A stretch of 16,880 bases of DNA from JACQFZ01 sp036396275. GTDB taxonomy: Bacteria > Pseudomonadota > Gammaproteobacteria > Acidiferrobacterales > Sulfurifustaceae. The position numbers were made by a program, and so were the translations under genes. The stretch is from contig DASWLD010000087.1 in NCBI GenBank assembly GCA_036396275.1, positions 1-16,880 on the forward strand, written 5' to 3'. The first letter of the stretch is position 1, and each line of letters begins with the position of its first letter. Below the pieces are notes generated by a model. The model was not told where the DNA came from and ran no database searches. It was given only the letters and a program-made list of their open reading frames with translations. Of this stretch, positions 1 to 8,939 are shown one piece after another.

Positions 1-1
1 G

Positions 2-1729
2 ATCGTGTGGGACCCGGCCATGAACACGCTGCACGTCGAGCCGGACCAGCTGTTGAACCAGCACACCCGCTATGCCGTCGTCGTCACGCGCGGCGTGCAT
101 GACACCGACGGCCATCCCGTCAGCGGCGAGTTGTTCGATAAATTCCGCAGACATTTCCGGTTCGGCCACTCGTACGGTAACGATCTCGACGAAGGGATGC
201 GCCGCGCGCCACATAATCATATCGTCGCGCTCAGCGTGTTTACGACGCTCAGCACCACCGCCGTCATGGAAAAGATTCGCCGGCAGCTCGATCGTCACGA
301 GCCGGTGCCGGCGACGTTCGACATCGGCAGCGGCGGCAGCGCACGCGCGGTGTTCGACGTTGGCGCGATCGCGAGCCTGATCGCGCAGCGCCAAGTCGGC
401 GTGGCCGGCGGATCGCCCGTGCTCGGTCCGGCAACCCCGGTGAGCCTCGTGCCCCTGCAAATACCCTTTGCCGGCGCGGTCGGGCAGCTCGCGTTCGGCA
501 AGTTCTCCTCGCCGAATTACTTGGGCGCGGCGGAATCGATTCCCACGGTCGGAACGCTGTTCGGTATACCCAAGGTGCGGTCGACCGACGAGATCTACTT
601 CGATCTGTTCGTACCGGCCGGCCCGAAACCGGCGGGCGGCTGGCCGATCGCCATCTTCGGCCACGGCTTCGGCAGCACCAAGGACGCGGCGCCCGTCGTC
701 ATCGCCTCGTCGCTGGCGAGCCAAGGCATCGCCATGATCGCGATCAACGTCGTGGGCCATGGCCAGGGCCCGGCCGGGACGTTCACCGTGAACACCGGCG
801 GCGGGTCGGTCGTCGTGCCGATCGGCGGCCGTGGGATCGACCAGAACGGCGACGGCGCGATTGGTACCACCGAAGGCAGCAGCACCGCCGCGCCGCGTGC
901 GCTTCTCGGCAGCACCGATGCGTTGCGCCAAACGGCAGTCGACTTGATGCAGTTGACCCGGGTCATCAAGTCCGGCGGCGTCGATGTCGACGGCGACGGC
1001 GAGAGCGACTTCAATCCGAATCGCATCTATTACTTCGGGCAGTCGTTCGGCGGCATTTACGGAACGATGTTCCTCGCCATTGAGCCGAACGTGCGCGTCG
1101 GCGTTCCCAACGTCCCCGGCGGAGCGACCATCGAGATTGTCCGGCTCAGCCCGGTGTTCCGCCCGCTGTTCGTGCAAGGCGTGCTGGCACGCGGTTTGGC
1201 AAACGCCGGCTCGCCGATCTTCGCGGTGGAAAACTTCCCGCTGCGCGATCAACCGCCCGTCATCAACGCGGTGCCGGGTGCGATGGAGATCCAGCGGTTC
1301 ATGGACAACTCCGAGTGGGCCGGACATGTCGGCAACCCCGTGTCGTACGCGCCACACCTGCGCAAAGACCCGCTGTTCGGCGTTCCGGCGAAGACGGTGA
1401 TCTTCCAGAACGCCAAGGGCGACCAGACCGTGCCCAATCCGACCAACACGGCGATTATCCGCGCCGGCGATCTTGCCGATCGCTGGACGTTCTACCGCAA
1501 CGACATCGCCTTCGGACTCAATCCCGCGACGCCGAAGAATCCGCATACGTTCCTGACGAACGTCTTCTCGACCGGGCTCGCGCCAACGGTCGCTCTCGGG
1601 GCACAGGCGCAAATCGCGACGTTCTTCGCGAGCGACGGCGCGACGGTCATCGATCCGGACGGCGCGGGCCCGTTGTTCGAAGTTCCGATCGTCCCGCCGC
1701 TGCCGGAAGAGACGAACTACATCCCGTAG
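2..1729 (+). CDS. Secreted-type alpha/beta-hydrolase (lipase/esterase-like), 5' end outside window
   Basis: The reading frame is open to the left edge, so the N-terminus (any signal peptide) is missing; the GTG at 5 is only the first in-frame start-like codon. Counting from it, about 574 residues are visible. Catalytic elements seen: an oxyanion-type GHGFG near residues 219-223, a nucleophile elbow GQSFG with Ser347, a candidate acid Asp473 in GDQTVP, and a candidate His514 in PHTF. The first 100 residues look like the Ig-like N-terminal part of large extracellular lipases, which is an inference. Two acidic loops are inserted in the hydrolase core: residues 279-290 (DQNGDGAIGTTE, an exact EF-hand loop pattern) and 327-335 (DVDGDGESD, a dockerin/thrombospondin-like pattern). 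These suggest calcium-dependent folding, typical of exported enzymes. Substrate is unknown; an ester or lipid is likely. It ends in its own terminator and is probably transcribed separately from the downstream block. Confidence 0.8.
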   Translation: MVWDPAMNTLHVEPDQLLNQHTRYAVVVTRGVHDTDGHPVSGELFDKFRRHFRFGHSYGNDLDEGMRRAPHNHIVALSVFTTLSTTAVMEKIRRQLDRHEPVPATFDIGSGGSARAVFDVGAIASLIAQRQVGVAGGSPVLGPATPVSLVPLQIPFAGAVGQLAFGKFSSPNYLGAAESIPTVGTLFGIPKVRSTDEIYFDLFVPAGPKPAGGWPIAIFGHGFGSTKDAAPVVIASSLASQGIAMIAINVVGHGQGPAGTFTVNTGGGSVVVPIGGRGIDQNGDGAIGTTEGSSTAAPRALLGSTDALRQTAVDLMQLTRVIKSGGVDVDGDGESDFNPNRIYYFGQSFGGIYGTMFLAIEPNVRVGVPNVPGGATIEIVRLSPVFRPLFVQGVLARGLANAGSPIFAVENFPLRDQPPVINAVPGAMEIQRFMDNSEWAGHVGNPVSYAPHLRKDPLFGVPAKTVIFQNAKGDQTVPNPTNTAIIRAGDLADRWTFYRNDIAFGLNPATPKNPHTFLTNVFSTGLAPTVALGAQAQIATFFASDGATVIDPDGAGPLFEVPIVPPLPEETNYIP

Positions 1730-1747
1730 CACGGGATAGCAAGACCG

Positions 1748-1777
1748 GGCGGCGCCGGGGGGCGCCGCCGTTTTTTT
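1748..1777 (+). terminator. Intrinsic (Rho-independent) terminator
   Basis: A perfect 9-bp GC stem (GGCGGCGCC at 1748-1756 pairing with GGCGCCGCC at 1761-1769) with a GGGG loop is followed after one G by seven T residues. It lies 18 bp after the hydrolase stop codon, so it ends that transcript. Confidence 0.92.
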
Positions 1778-2114
1778 ATGCACCGAAAAACATGCACCGC
1801 CCTTGATGGGGACGCTCAGTGACCGAACTTGATAAGGTGTGATCCCTCCCGGTGGGGTTCCGCAATGCGGAATCTCATTTTGCATTTTGAAAATTCGTGT
1901 TATGTTTTCGCAGCCGGTAGCGGCCTCGACTCCGAGGTTACGATTACTCAACGCGCGGCAATCAGCGCCGCGACGAGGATGACGCATACACAGCACCACG
2001 GCGCAGGCGGACTTCGCATTCGCGGCCGCATCGCCTTCCGACAACGGAGATGAGACCGAAGCCGGTTTGTGGTTAGACTTCTTCACTTCGTCCACAGCGG
2101 CCATAAATACCACT
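1778..2114. other. Intergenic region without a convincing gene
   Basis: Between the terminator and the ligase ribosome-binding site I find no supportable gene. One 74-codon open frame (1829-2053, plus) has no ribosome-binding site and low-complexity Arg/Thr-rich composition, so I regard it as chance. The stretch 1870-1910 is clearly more AT-rich than its surroundings and is the likeliest place for the promoter of the acyl-CoA block, but I could not find a -35/-10 pair with good spacing. Confidence 0.5.
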
Positions 2115-2125
2115 GAGAGGATGCC

Positions 2126-3748
<1,623 letters not shown>

Positions 3749-3790
3749 ACGCGGAACGTACCGACCGCGAACGACGTAGGAGCGAAGAGC

Positions 3791-4969
3791 GTGGATCTCA
3801 ACTTCACCGCCGAAGAGCAGGCCTTCCGCCGCGAAGTTCGCGAATTCATCGACCAAAACCTCCCGGTCGAGATTCGCGACAAGGTGCGCCAGGGCGCCGG
3901 CATCGATCGCGACGACACGCTCGCGTGGCACAGGATTCTTTATAAAAAAGGCTGGATCGCGCCGGAATGGCCGAAGGAATACGGCGGAGCCGCCTGGAAC
4001 GCGGTGCAGCGTCATATCTTCGACGAGGAATGCGCCGATGCCGGCACGCCGCAGATAATTCCCTTCGGCCTGCGCATGGTCGCTCCGGTGATCATGGTCT
4101 TCGGCAGTCCGGAGCAGAAGAAATTCTTCCTGCCCAAGATTCTGTCGGGCGAACATTGGTGGTGCCAAGGCTATTCCGAACCCGAAGCCGGTTCGGACCT
4201 GGCCTCGCTCAAAACGCGCGCGCAGCGCCAGGGCGAGCACTACCTCGTGAACGGCCAGAAGACCTGGACCACGCTGGCACAGTACGCCGATTGGATCTTC
4301 TGTCTGGTGCGCACCGGTACCGAGGGCCGCCAGCAAGAGAGCATCTCGTTTCTGCTGATCGACATGAAGTCGCCGGGCGTCTCGCTGCGCCCGATTATCA
4401 TGCTCGACGGCGGCCACGAGATTAACGAAGTCTGGTTCGACAACGTCAAAGTGCCGGTCGAGAACCGGGTCGGCGAAGAAAACAAAGGCTGGACCTACGC
4501 GAAATTCCTGCTCGGACACGAGCGCACCGGCATCGCCGGCGTCGGCCGCTCGAAGGCCGCGCTCAAGCGGCTGAAGAATCTTGCGCGTCGCGAAACCGCG
4601 AACGGCCGGCCGCTGATCGAAGATCACCGCTTTCGCGATAAAATCGCGCAGGTCGAAATGGAACTTCAGGCGCTCGAGATCACGAACCTGCGCGTTATTT
4701 CGGCCGAGCAGCAGCAGCGCGCACCGAAACCGGAAGTCTCGATTCTCAAAATCAAGAAGTCGGAGATTCAGCAGACGCTGTCGGAGCTGGCCATGCAGGC
4801 GGTCGGCCAGTCGGCGCTGCCGTCCAACGGCGAAGGCGGCGCGTTGGCCGACGATGCCTCCGCCGGCAAGCTCGCCGCAAGCTACTTCAATCTTCGCAAG
4901 ACGACCATCTTCGGCGGGTCGAACGAAATTCAAAAGAACATCATCTCCCGCATGATATTGGGACTGTGA
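3791..4969 (+). CDS. Acyl-CoA dehydrogenase, large (catalytic) subunit, PimC-like
   Basis: A 392-residue FAD-dependent acyl-CoA dehydrogenase with the N-terminal signature DLNFTAEEQAFRREVREF, the flavin/substrate segment GYSEPEAGSDLASLKT, and the C-terminal FGGSNEIQKNIISRMILGL. It introduces a C2-C3 double bond in an acyl-CoA. The medium-chain enzyme's catalytic glutamate position (YEGT) is Gly here (FGGS), so the base is probably Glu244 in LLGHERTG, matching the isovaleryl-CoA dehydrogenase-type position. The start is GTG 3791 with AGGAG at 3778-3782. Its stop lies 8 bp before another dehydrogenase of the small-subunit type, as in pimeloyl-CoA and steroid side-chain alpha2beta2 enzymes. A heteromer is therefore likely (inference). 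The ligase lies 42 bp upstream. Confidence 0.9.
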   Translation: MDLNFTAEEQAFRREVREFIDQNLPVEIRDKVRQGAGIDRDDTLAWHRILYKKGWIAPEWPKEYGGAAWNAVQRHIFDEECADAGTPQIIPFGLRMVAPVIMVFGSPEQKKFFLPKILSGEHWWCQGYSEPEAGSDLASLKTRAQRQGEHYLVNGQKTWTTLAQYADWIFCLVRTGTEGRQQESISFLLIDMKSPGVSLRPIIMLDGGHEINEVWFDNVKVPVENRVGEENKGWTYAKFLLGHERTGIAGVGRSKAALKRLKNLARRETANGRPLIEDHRFRDKIAQVEMELQALEITNLRVISAEQQQRAPKPEVSILKIKKSEIQQTLSELAMQAVGQSALPSNGEGGALADDASAGKLAASYFNLRKTTIFGGSNEIQKNIISRMILGL

Positions 4970-4972
4970 GGT
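4966..4972 (+). promoter_or_regulatory. Ribosome-binding site overlapping upstream stop codon
   Basis: GTGAGGT contains the stop TGA of the large dehydrogenase (4967-4969) and lies five bases before the GTG start at 4978. It supports GTG 4978 as the start and suggests translational coupling of the two subunits. Confidence 0.6.
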
Positions 4973-4977
4973 AATCC

Positions 4978-6183
4978 GTGGACTTCGATTTCACCGAAGA
5001 ACAAACGGCGCTGCGGGACTCGCTCAAGCGCTTCATCGCCAACGAATACGGTTTCGACAAACGCCGTGCATTCCTGAAGTCATCGCGCGGATACAACCCC
5101 GACGCCTGGCGCCAATACGCCGAATTCGGCGTGCTCGCCCTCCCGTTTCCCGAAGCATTCGGCGGATTGAACGGCACCGCCGTCGATACCATGATCGCGA
5201 TGGAAGCGCTCGGGCCGGGATTGGTGCTGGAGCCGATTCTCGCGACTGTGGTCTTGTGCGGCCACCTCGTCCGGGACTTCGGCGGCCAGGCGCACAAAGA
5301 GGCGTTGTTGCCGGCGATCGCCGGCGGCGGGCTGCGCATGGCGTTTGCGCATTACGAGCCGGACACGCGCTACGAACTGAACCACGTGGCGACCAAAGCC
5401 AAGAGCGCCGGCAAGGGTTGCCTGCTCGACGGCGCGAAGTCGGTCGTGCTGCATGGCGGTGTCGCCGATAAGCTCGTCGTCTCGGCCCGCACTTGCGGAA
5501 AAGACCGGGACGATGCCGGTATCTCGCTTTTCATCGTCGATCGTGACGCCGCCGGCGCGACGGTTCACGACCACCTCACGCAGGACGGCAACCGCGCGGC
5601 CGACGTCGTGCTGAAGGGCGTTCGCGTCGGTGCCGAGGCGCTGCTCGGCGCCAAGGACCAGGCCCTGCCGGCGATCGAGCGGGCGCTCGACTACGGCATC
5701 GCGGCGCTCTGTGCCGAGGCGATCGGCATCATGACCGCGTTGAACGCCGCGACGCTCGACTATCTGAAAACGCGCAAGCAGTTCGGCCAGGCCATCGGCA
5801 AGTTCCAGGCCTTGCAGCATCGCATGGTCGATATGACCATCGCCGCCGAGCAAGCGCGCTCGATGATGTACCTGGCGGCCGTCAAGGCCGACAGCGCGGA
5901 CGTCTTCGAACGCCGGCGCGCCGTCTCGATCGCCAAAGCCTACATCGGCCAAGCGGCGCGCTTCATCGGGCAGCAGGCGATTCAACTACATGGCGGCATG
6001 GGCGTCACCGACGAGCTGATCGTCGGCCATTGGTTCAAGCGCCTGACCATGATCAACACCCTGTTCGGCGACGCCGACCACCATCTGGGCGCGTTCAGCG
6101 ACATGCTGCTCAGCGAGCCCGCGAAAGCGGCGCCGACGGCGGCGCGCACCGAGGCCAAACACGTTCGACGCGGCGCCGCCTGA
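4978..6183 (+). CDS. Acyl-CoA dehydrogenase, small subunit, PimD-like
   Basis: A 401-residue acyl-CoA dehydrogenase fold protein: N-terminus DFDFTEEQTALRDSLKRF, central TRKQFGQAIGKFQALQHRM, and the C-terminal LHGGMGVTDELIVGHWFKRL, the small-subunit signature also found in PimD. My hand alignment shows no glutamate at either usual catalytic position; the residue opposite the large subunit's Glu244 is a Gly in LDYGIAAL. It therefore probably acts with the upstream large subunit, which would supply the base (inference from the FadE/ChsE and Pim precedents). It starts with GTG 4978, only 8 bp after the large subunit. The last 25 residues are an Ala/Lys/Arg-rich tail outside the fold. Substrate is not determined; dicarboxylic, branched or steroid-side-chain acyl-CoAs are possible for this pair type. 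Confidence 0.88.
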   Translation: MDFDFTEEQTALRDSLKRFIANEYGFDKRRAFLKSSRGYNPDAWRQYAEFGVLALPFPEAFGGLNGTAVDTMIAMEALGPGLVLEPILATVVLCGHLVRDFGGQAHKEALLPAIAGGGLRMAFAHYEPDTRYELNHVATKAKSAGKGCLLDGAKSVVLHGGVADKLVVSARTCGKDRDDAGISLFIVDRDAAGATVHDHLTQDGNRAADVVLKGVRVGAEALLGAKDQALPAIERALDYGIAALCAEAIGIMTALNAATLDYLKTRKQFGQAIGKFQALQHRMVDMTIAAEQARSMMYLAAVKADSADVFERRRAVSIAKAYIGQAARFIGQQAIQLHGGMGVTDELIVGHWFKRLTMINTLFGDADHHLGAFSDMLLSEPAKAAPTAARTEAKHVRRGAA

Positions 6184-6236
6184 CGGCTGCCTTTTCGGTC
6201 GAGCGCTTGCGAAAACCGCCGCTCGATTCAACCTGC

Positions 6237-6245
6237 TGCTAGAAT
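6237..6245 (+). promoter_or_regulatory. Candidate extended -10 promoter
   Basis: TGCTAGAAT matches the extended -10 pattern TGnTATAAT at all but one informative position. It lies between the small dehydrogenase and the thioesterase, with no recognisable -35, as expected for extended -10 promoters. It would give the thioesterase and ComB-like genes their own start of transcription near 6252. Confidence 0.4.
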
Positions 6246-6324
6246 CCCGCGACCGAACCTGCTTGGATACGCAGCCAGCGCGGTGTTCGCCGCAATACGC
6301 CCGCCACATTCGCTTCACCGAAAC

Positions 6325-6774
6325 ATGACCGAACCGTCGATTCCCGAAGGGTTTAAACCCATCAAGCACCTTGCCGCGTTCATGGAGATGCTGGGACCGA
6401 TTTACGTCAAGACGATCGGCAAGTCGCGCATCGTGGGATTGCGCATCGCCGAGAAGCACATGAACATGGCCGGCATCGCCCACGGCGGCATGTTGGTCAC
6501 GCTCGCCGACAGCGCGCTCGGCATCAACCTGTCGTATCACGAGGAACCGCCCCGGCGAATGGTGACGGTGAATCTGTCCACCGATTTCCTGCAGCCGGCG
6601 CGACTCGGCGATTGGATCGAGGCGCATGTGACGGTCCAGCGCATGGGCATGCATCTCGCCTTCGCCAGCTGCAACTTGCAGTGCGGCCAGAAGCTTGTGC
6701 TGCGCGCGAGCGGTGTATTCGCGATTATTCAATCCGGTGCCGCGCCGCCCAGCGAAGATCGTTTCGACGGCTGA
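6325..6774 (+). CDS. PaaI-family hotdog thioesterase
   Basis: A 149-residue single hotdog-domain protein. The characteristic stretch is residues 47-62: Asn47, then AHGGML with His53-Gly54-Gly55, and Asp62 in LADSALG, the conserved set of PaaI/YbgC-like acyl-CoA thioesterases. It hydrolyses an acyl-CoA to the acid and CoA; in a degradation cluster such enzymes rescue CoA from stalled intermediates. An in-frame GTG at 6283 would add 14 residues, but neither start has a good Shine-Dalgarno. I chose ATG 6325 because family similarity begins soon after it. It is followed after 7 bp by the ComB-like gene, so the two probably share a transcript. Cytoplasmic. Acyl specificity cannot be read from the sequence. 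Confidence 0.85.
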   Translation: MTEPSIPEGFKPIKHLAAFMEMLGPIYVKTIGKSRIVGLRIAEKHMNMAGIAHGGMLVTLADSALGINLSYHEEPPRRMVTVNLSTDFLQPARLGDWIEAHVTVQRMGMHLAFASCNLQCGQKLVLRASGVFAIIQSGAAPPSEDRFDG

Positions 6775-6781
6775 CGGCGAA

Positions 6782-7504
6782 ATGCCCAAGATTCACGTCC
6801 TCCTCAAAAAGGAAGAACTCGACAACCAGCGCCTCGAGGGAAAAGTGGTCGTCGTGCTCGATATCCTCTTCGCGACAACCTCGATCGTCGCCGCGATTGC
6901 GAACGGCGCAAAAGAAGTCGTGCCGCTGCCGGACGGCAAAGCGGCGCTGGCGGAAGCCGAGAAACGAAAAAAGGGAACTTACATCCTGTCGGGTGAACTG
7001 AACGCGGACACCCTCCCCGGTTTCTGCCACCCGACGCCGCTCGCGCTGCTGCGCGAAAACGTCGCCGGGCGAGCCGTGCTCTACTGCACCACCAACGGCA
7101 CCGTCGCGGTCCACAAAGCGCGGCACGCCGATCAAATATACGCGGCCGCCCTTGTCAATGGTCGCGCCGTCGTCGAACGCATCCTGAAGGAACAAGGCGA
7201 CGAAACCGTACTCATTGTGTGTTCCGGCTCCGCCGACAATTTCAATCTCGAAGATTTCTACGGCGCCGGCCATTTCGTGGCGCTCTTTTCCGCGCTCGCT
7301 CCGGGACACTACGACTACACCGACGCCGCCATTGCGGCGGAAACGCTCTATGCGAAAAGCGACGCCATCGAATCCCTAAAGCGCGCTCGCATCGGGCGGT
7401 TGATGTTGTCGCGCGGGCTCGACGAGGAAATTGCATTTGCCGCGCAACAGGATTGTTTCGATGTTGTGCCGAAGTTGGTGGGCGGCGTTCTGAGGGCGAC
7501 GTAG
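6782..7504 (+). CDS. comB: 2-phosphosulfolactate phosphatase family protein (ComB-like)
   Basis: A 240-residue protein with the ComB family landmarks: VVVVLDILFATTSIVAAIANGA at about 22-43 (family form VIDVLRATTTI), GELN at 71-74, TTNGT at 103-107, and CSGSADNFNLEDFYGAG at 147-163. ComB in methanogens dephosphorylates 2-phosphosulfolactate in coenzyme M synthesis and needs magnesium. Most bacterial homologues have no shown role, and no sulfonate genes are visible here, so the reaction is assigned by family only. A longer frame from 6695 overlaps the thioesterase; I chose ATG 6782, where the family begins, 7 bp after the thioesterase stop. Translational coupling is plausible because the Shine-Dalgarno is weak. 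The downstream gene is convergent. Confidence 0.82.
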   Translation: MPKIHVLLKKEELDNQRLEGKVVVVLDILFATTSIVAAIANGAKEVVPLPDGKAALAEAEKRKKGTYILSGELNADTLPGFCHPTPLALLRENVAGRAVLYCTTNGTVAVHKARHADQIYAAALVNGRAVVERILKEQGDETVLIVCSGSADNFNLEDFYGAGHFVALFSALAPGHYDYTDAAIAAETLYAKSDAIESLKRARIGRLMLSRGLDEEIAFAAQQDCFDVVPKLVGGVLRAT

Positions 7505-7659
7505 TGGAATCCGATTCCTTGCGAAGGCCGCTCTTGACCATCCCTGGCCATCGCGGCATTCGCGCATCCTGCGCGGCACTCAGTCCACGCGCCATACGGG
7601 GACCCGAACTGCCAACGCAACTTGTTCGGCGCTTGCGGTTAACGCTACAGATTAAGGCG

Positions 7660-7684
7660 CGCGCGGCGGGTCGCTCCGCACGCG
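7660..7684. terminator. GC-rich hairpin between convergent genes
   Basis: CGCG-CG-GCGG pairs with CCGC-A-CGCG around a six-base loop, an 8-bp stem with a small internal bulge. It lies in the 209-bp gap between the converging ComB-like and phosphoesterase genes. There is no T-tract on either side, so its function as a terminator is doubtful. The rest of the gap holds no gene I can support. Confidence 0.25.
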
Positions 7685-7713
7685 GTTGTTCGGTGCCGCA
7701 CAGTCGCGCCAGG

Positions 7714-8751
7714 CTACTTCGCCCTGTTTTCAGGGACGATCTCGGGCTCGATGGAGAACAGCGCGGGCTTCGCCGCATCGACGGTGATGCGAACCCAATG
7801 GGAATCCGGATCGCCGAACACCTCGAGCCGAGTGAAATGGTCGACAAAGCGCTTGGTATTCTTGCTCACCAACGGCTTGCTGACGTGAAAGATGTGCGTG
7901 TCGCCATGCACGAACAGGGTCGGTTTGTCGTAGCTTTCCATCTCCGCGGCAACGGCGTTTAAAAAGTCGTCAAAGCCGCTCGGCGGCGACTCCTTGGGCG
8001 GATTGACGCCCGGAAACAGCCGGAAATACCGTCCTTTGAGGGATGGCGTCCAGTGCGTCTCGAAACCGGGATTCGCCTGCGTGATCAGCACGAGGCCCGG
8101 ACTGTTCTTCGCCTTGGCATCGGCGAACGCCTTTTTCAGCCAGGCGATGTTCGCGGCCGTCCGTTCCGCCGCCTCGGCGTCCATTTCGGGCGTGCGGCCT
8201 TTATTGTCGTTGCTGCCGACGATATGCATGGTCGCAAACGTAACCTTGTTCACGGACCAAGCGAGGTTCTCTCGGAATTTCCCGAACTTTGGATCTTTCG
8301 CCTGACTTTCGACGGCGATGGTCTTTCTGCCGAGACTGCGGCCATCGGGGTAGAACATCTCGCGCACCTTGGCGAGCCGGTCCAGTGGGTCCACTTTCTG
8401 TGCCTTGAGCAGGTGGCAATCGGTCCAATCGTTGTCGCCCGGTGTCAGGATGAACGGATGGCTCGACTCCTGAAACTGCGCCAGGACTTTTTTGAAGCTT
8501 TCGTCGGTGCACGGCATCGAGACCTTGTCGGGGCTCCGATTGTATGGCCGCGGATCGGCTTCAAAATCGCCTACATGGACGACGAAAGCGAGGTCTTCTT
8601 TGTTCATCGCCGCGACCATTCGGCTGAATTCCTGCTCCGATTTCTTGGAGTAGCCGGTGTCGCCGACCGCGGCGAACTGGAACTTTTGCGCTACCGCCTG
8701 GTTAGCCGCCAGCAAAGCGATCAAAGCGACCGTACCGAGAAGATTCTTCAT
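7714..8751 (-). CDS. Exported metallophosphoesterase (calcineurin / purple-acid-phosphatase-like)
   Basis: A 345-residue protein with a Sec signal peptide (MKNLLGTVALIALLAANQAVA, cleavage likely before QKF), so it is probably periplasmic. Metal-binding blocks are in family order: GDTG at 30-33 (the GDxG form of purple acid phosphatases rather than DxH), VGDFEAD at 60-66, PGDND at 104-108 (in place of GNHD/E), and VHGDTHIFH at 281-289 (in place of GHxH). The histidine of the usual fourth block is not obvious; ITQANPGF stands there. It is likely a divalent-metal hydrolase of phosphate esters, but the deviations leave the substrate and even full activity open. It is a single gene on the opposite strand, convergent with the ComB-like gene and divergent from the epoxide-hydrolase-like gene. 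Confidence 0.8.
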   Translation of the reverse strand: MKNLLGTVALIALLAANQAVAQKFQFAAVGDTGYSKKSEQEFSRMVAAMNKEDLAFVVHVGDFEADPRPYNRSPDKVSMPCTDESFKKVLAQFQESSHPFILTPGDNDWTDCHLLKAQKVDPLDRLAKVREMFYPDGRSLGRKTIAVESQAKDPKFGKFRENLAWSVNKVTFATMHIVGSNDNKGRTPEMDAEAAERTAANIAWLKKAFADAKAKNSPGLVLITQANPGFETHWTPSLKGRYFRLFPGVNPPKESPPSGFDDFLNAVAAEMESYDKPTLFVHGDTHIFHVSKPLVSKNTKRFVDHFTRLEVFGDPDSHWVRITVDAAKPALFSIEPEIVPENRAK

Positions 8752-8785
8752 TGAGTCGGCCCCGACGTGATATGGACAGGACGCC

Positions 8786-8814
8786 AGTATATAGGCTTGA
8801 ACCGCGGGTTAGAA
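8786..8814 (-). promoter_or_regulatory. Candidate promoter of the phosphoesterase gene
   Basis: On the minus strand TATACT (8791 down to 8786) matches the -10 consensus at five of six positions. A weak -35, TTCTAA (8814 to 8809), stands 17 bases upstream. It lies about 35 bp before the ATG. Confidence 0.4.
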
Positions 8815-8832
8815 TCGACGGCAGTCATCGGC

Positions 8833-8851
8833 ACTAGCGTTTGGTGCTAGT
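8833..8851. repeat. Inverted repeat in divergent intergenic region
   Basis: ACTAGC and GCTAGT form a perfect 6-bp inverted repeat separated by seven bases (GTTTGGT). It lies between the divergent phosphoesterase and hydrolase genes and could be an operator, but no regulator gene is adjacent. Confidence 0.3.
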
Positions 8852-8923
8852 TCGGAGCTTCCTTAGCCGCCCACAAGTACAATTGATCCTTGGACTGATC
8901 GCGCGCAGCGCGATCCACATCAA

Positions 8924-8939
8924 GCGGGAGCCCGCCTTG
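8924..8939 (+). promoter_or_regulatory. Ribosome-binding site and TTG start of the hydrolase
   Basis: GCGGGAG at 8924-8930 lies six bases before TTG at 8937-8939. Family similarity starts right after it (DHNYANANGVRLHYV). The longer frame from TTG 8841 would add 32 residues with no hydrolase similarity. Confidence 0.6.

Noticed and set aside
1829..2053. A 74-codon frame upstream of the ligase
   Set aside because: No Shine-Dalgarno, no domain, and composition unlike the neighbours; it could only be a leader region.
7219..7962. A plus-strand frame of 247 codons across the ComB-like end and the phosphoesterase 3' end
   Set aside because: It overlaps two well-supported genes in other frames, and its translation is Arg-rich without family similarity.
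8810..8815. TAGAAT as a plus-strand -10 for the epoxide-hydrolase-like gene
   Set aside because: No -35 at 16-18 bp, no TG extension, and it overlaps the -35 of the better minus-strand promoter candidate.
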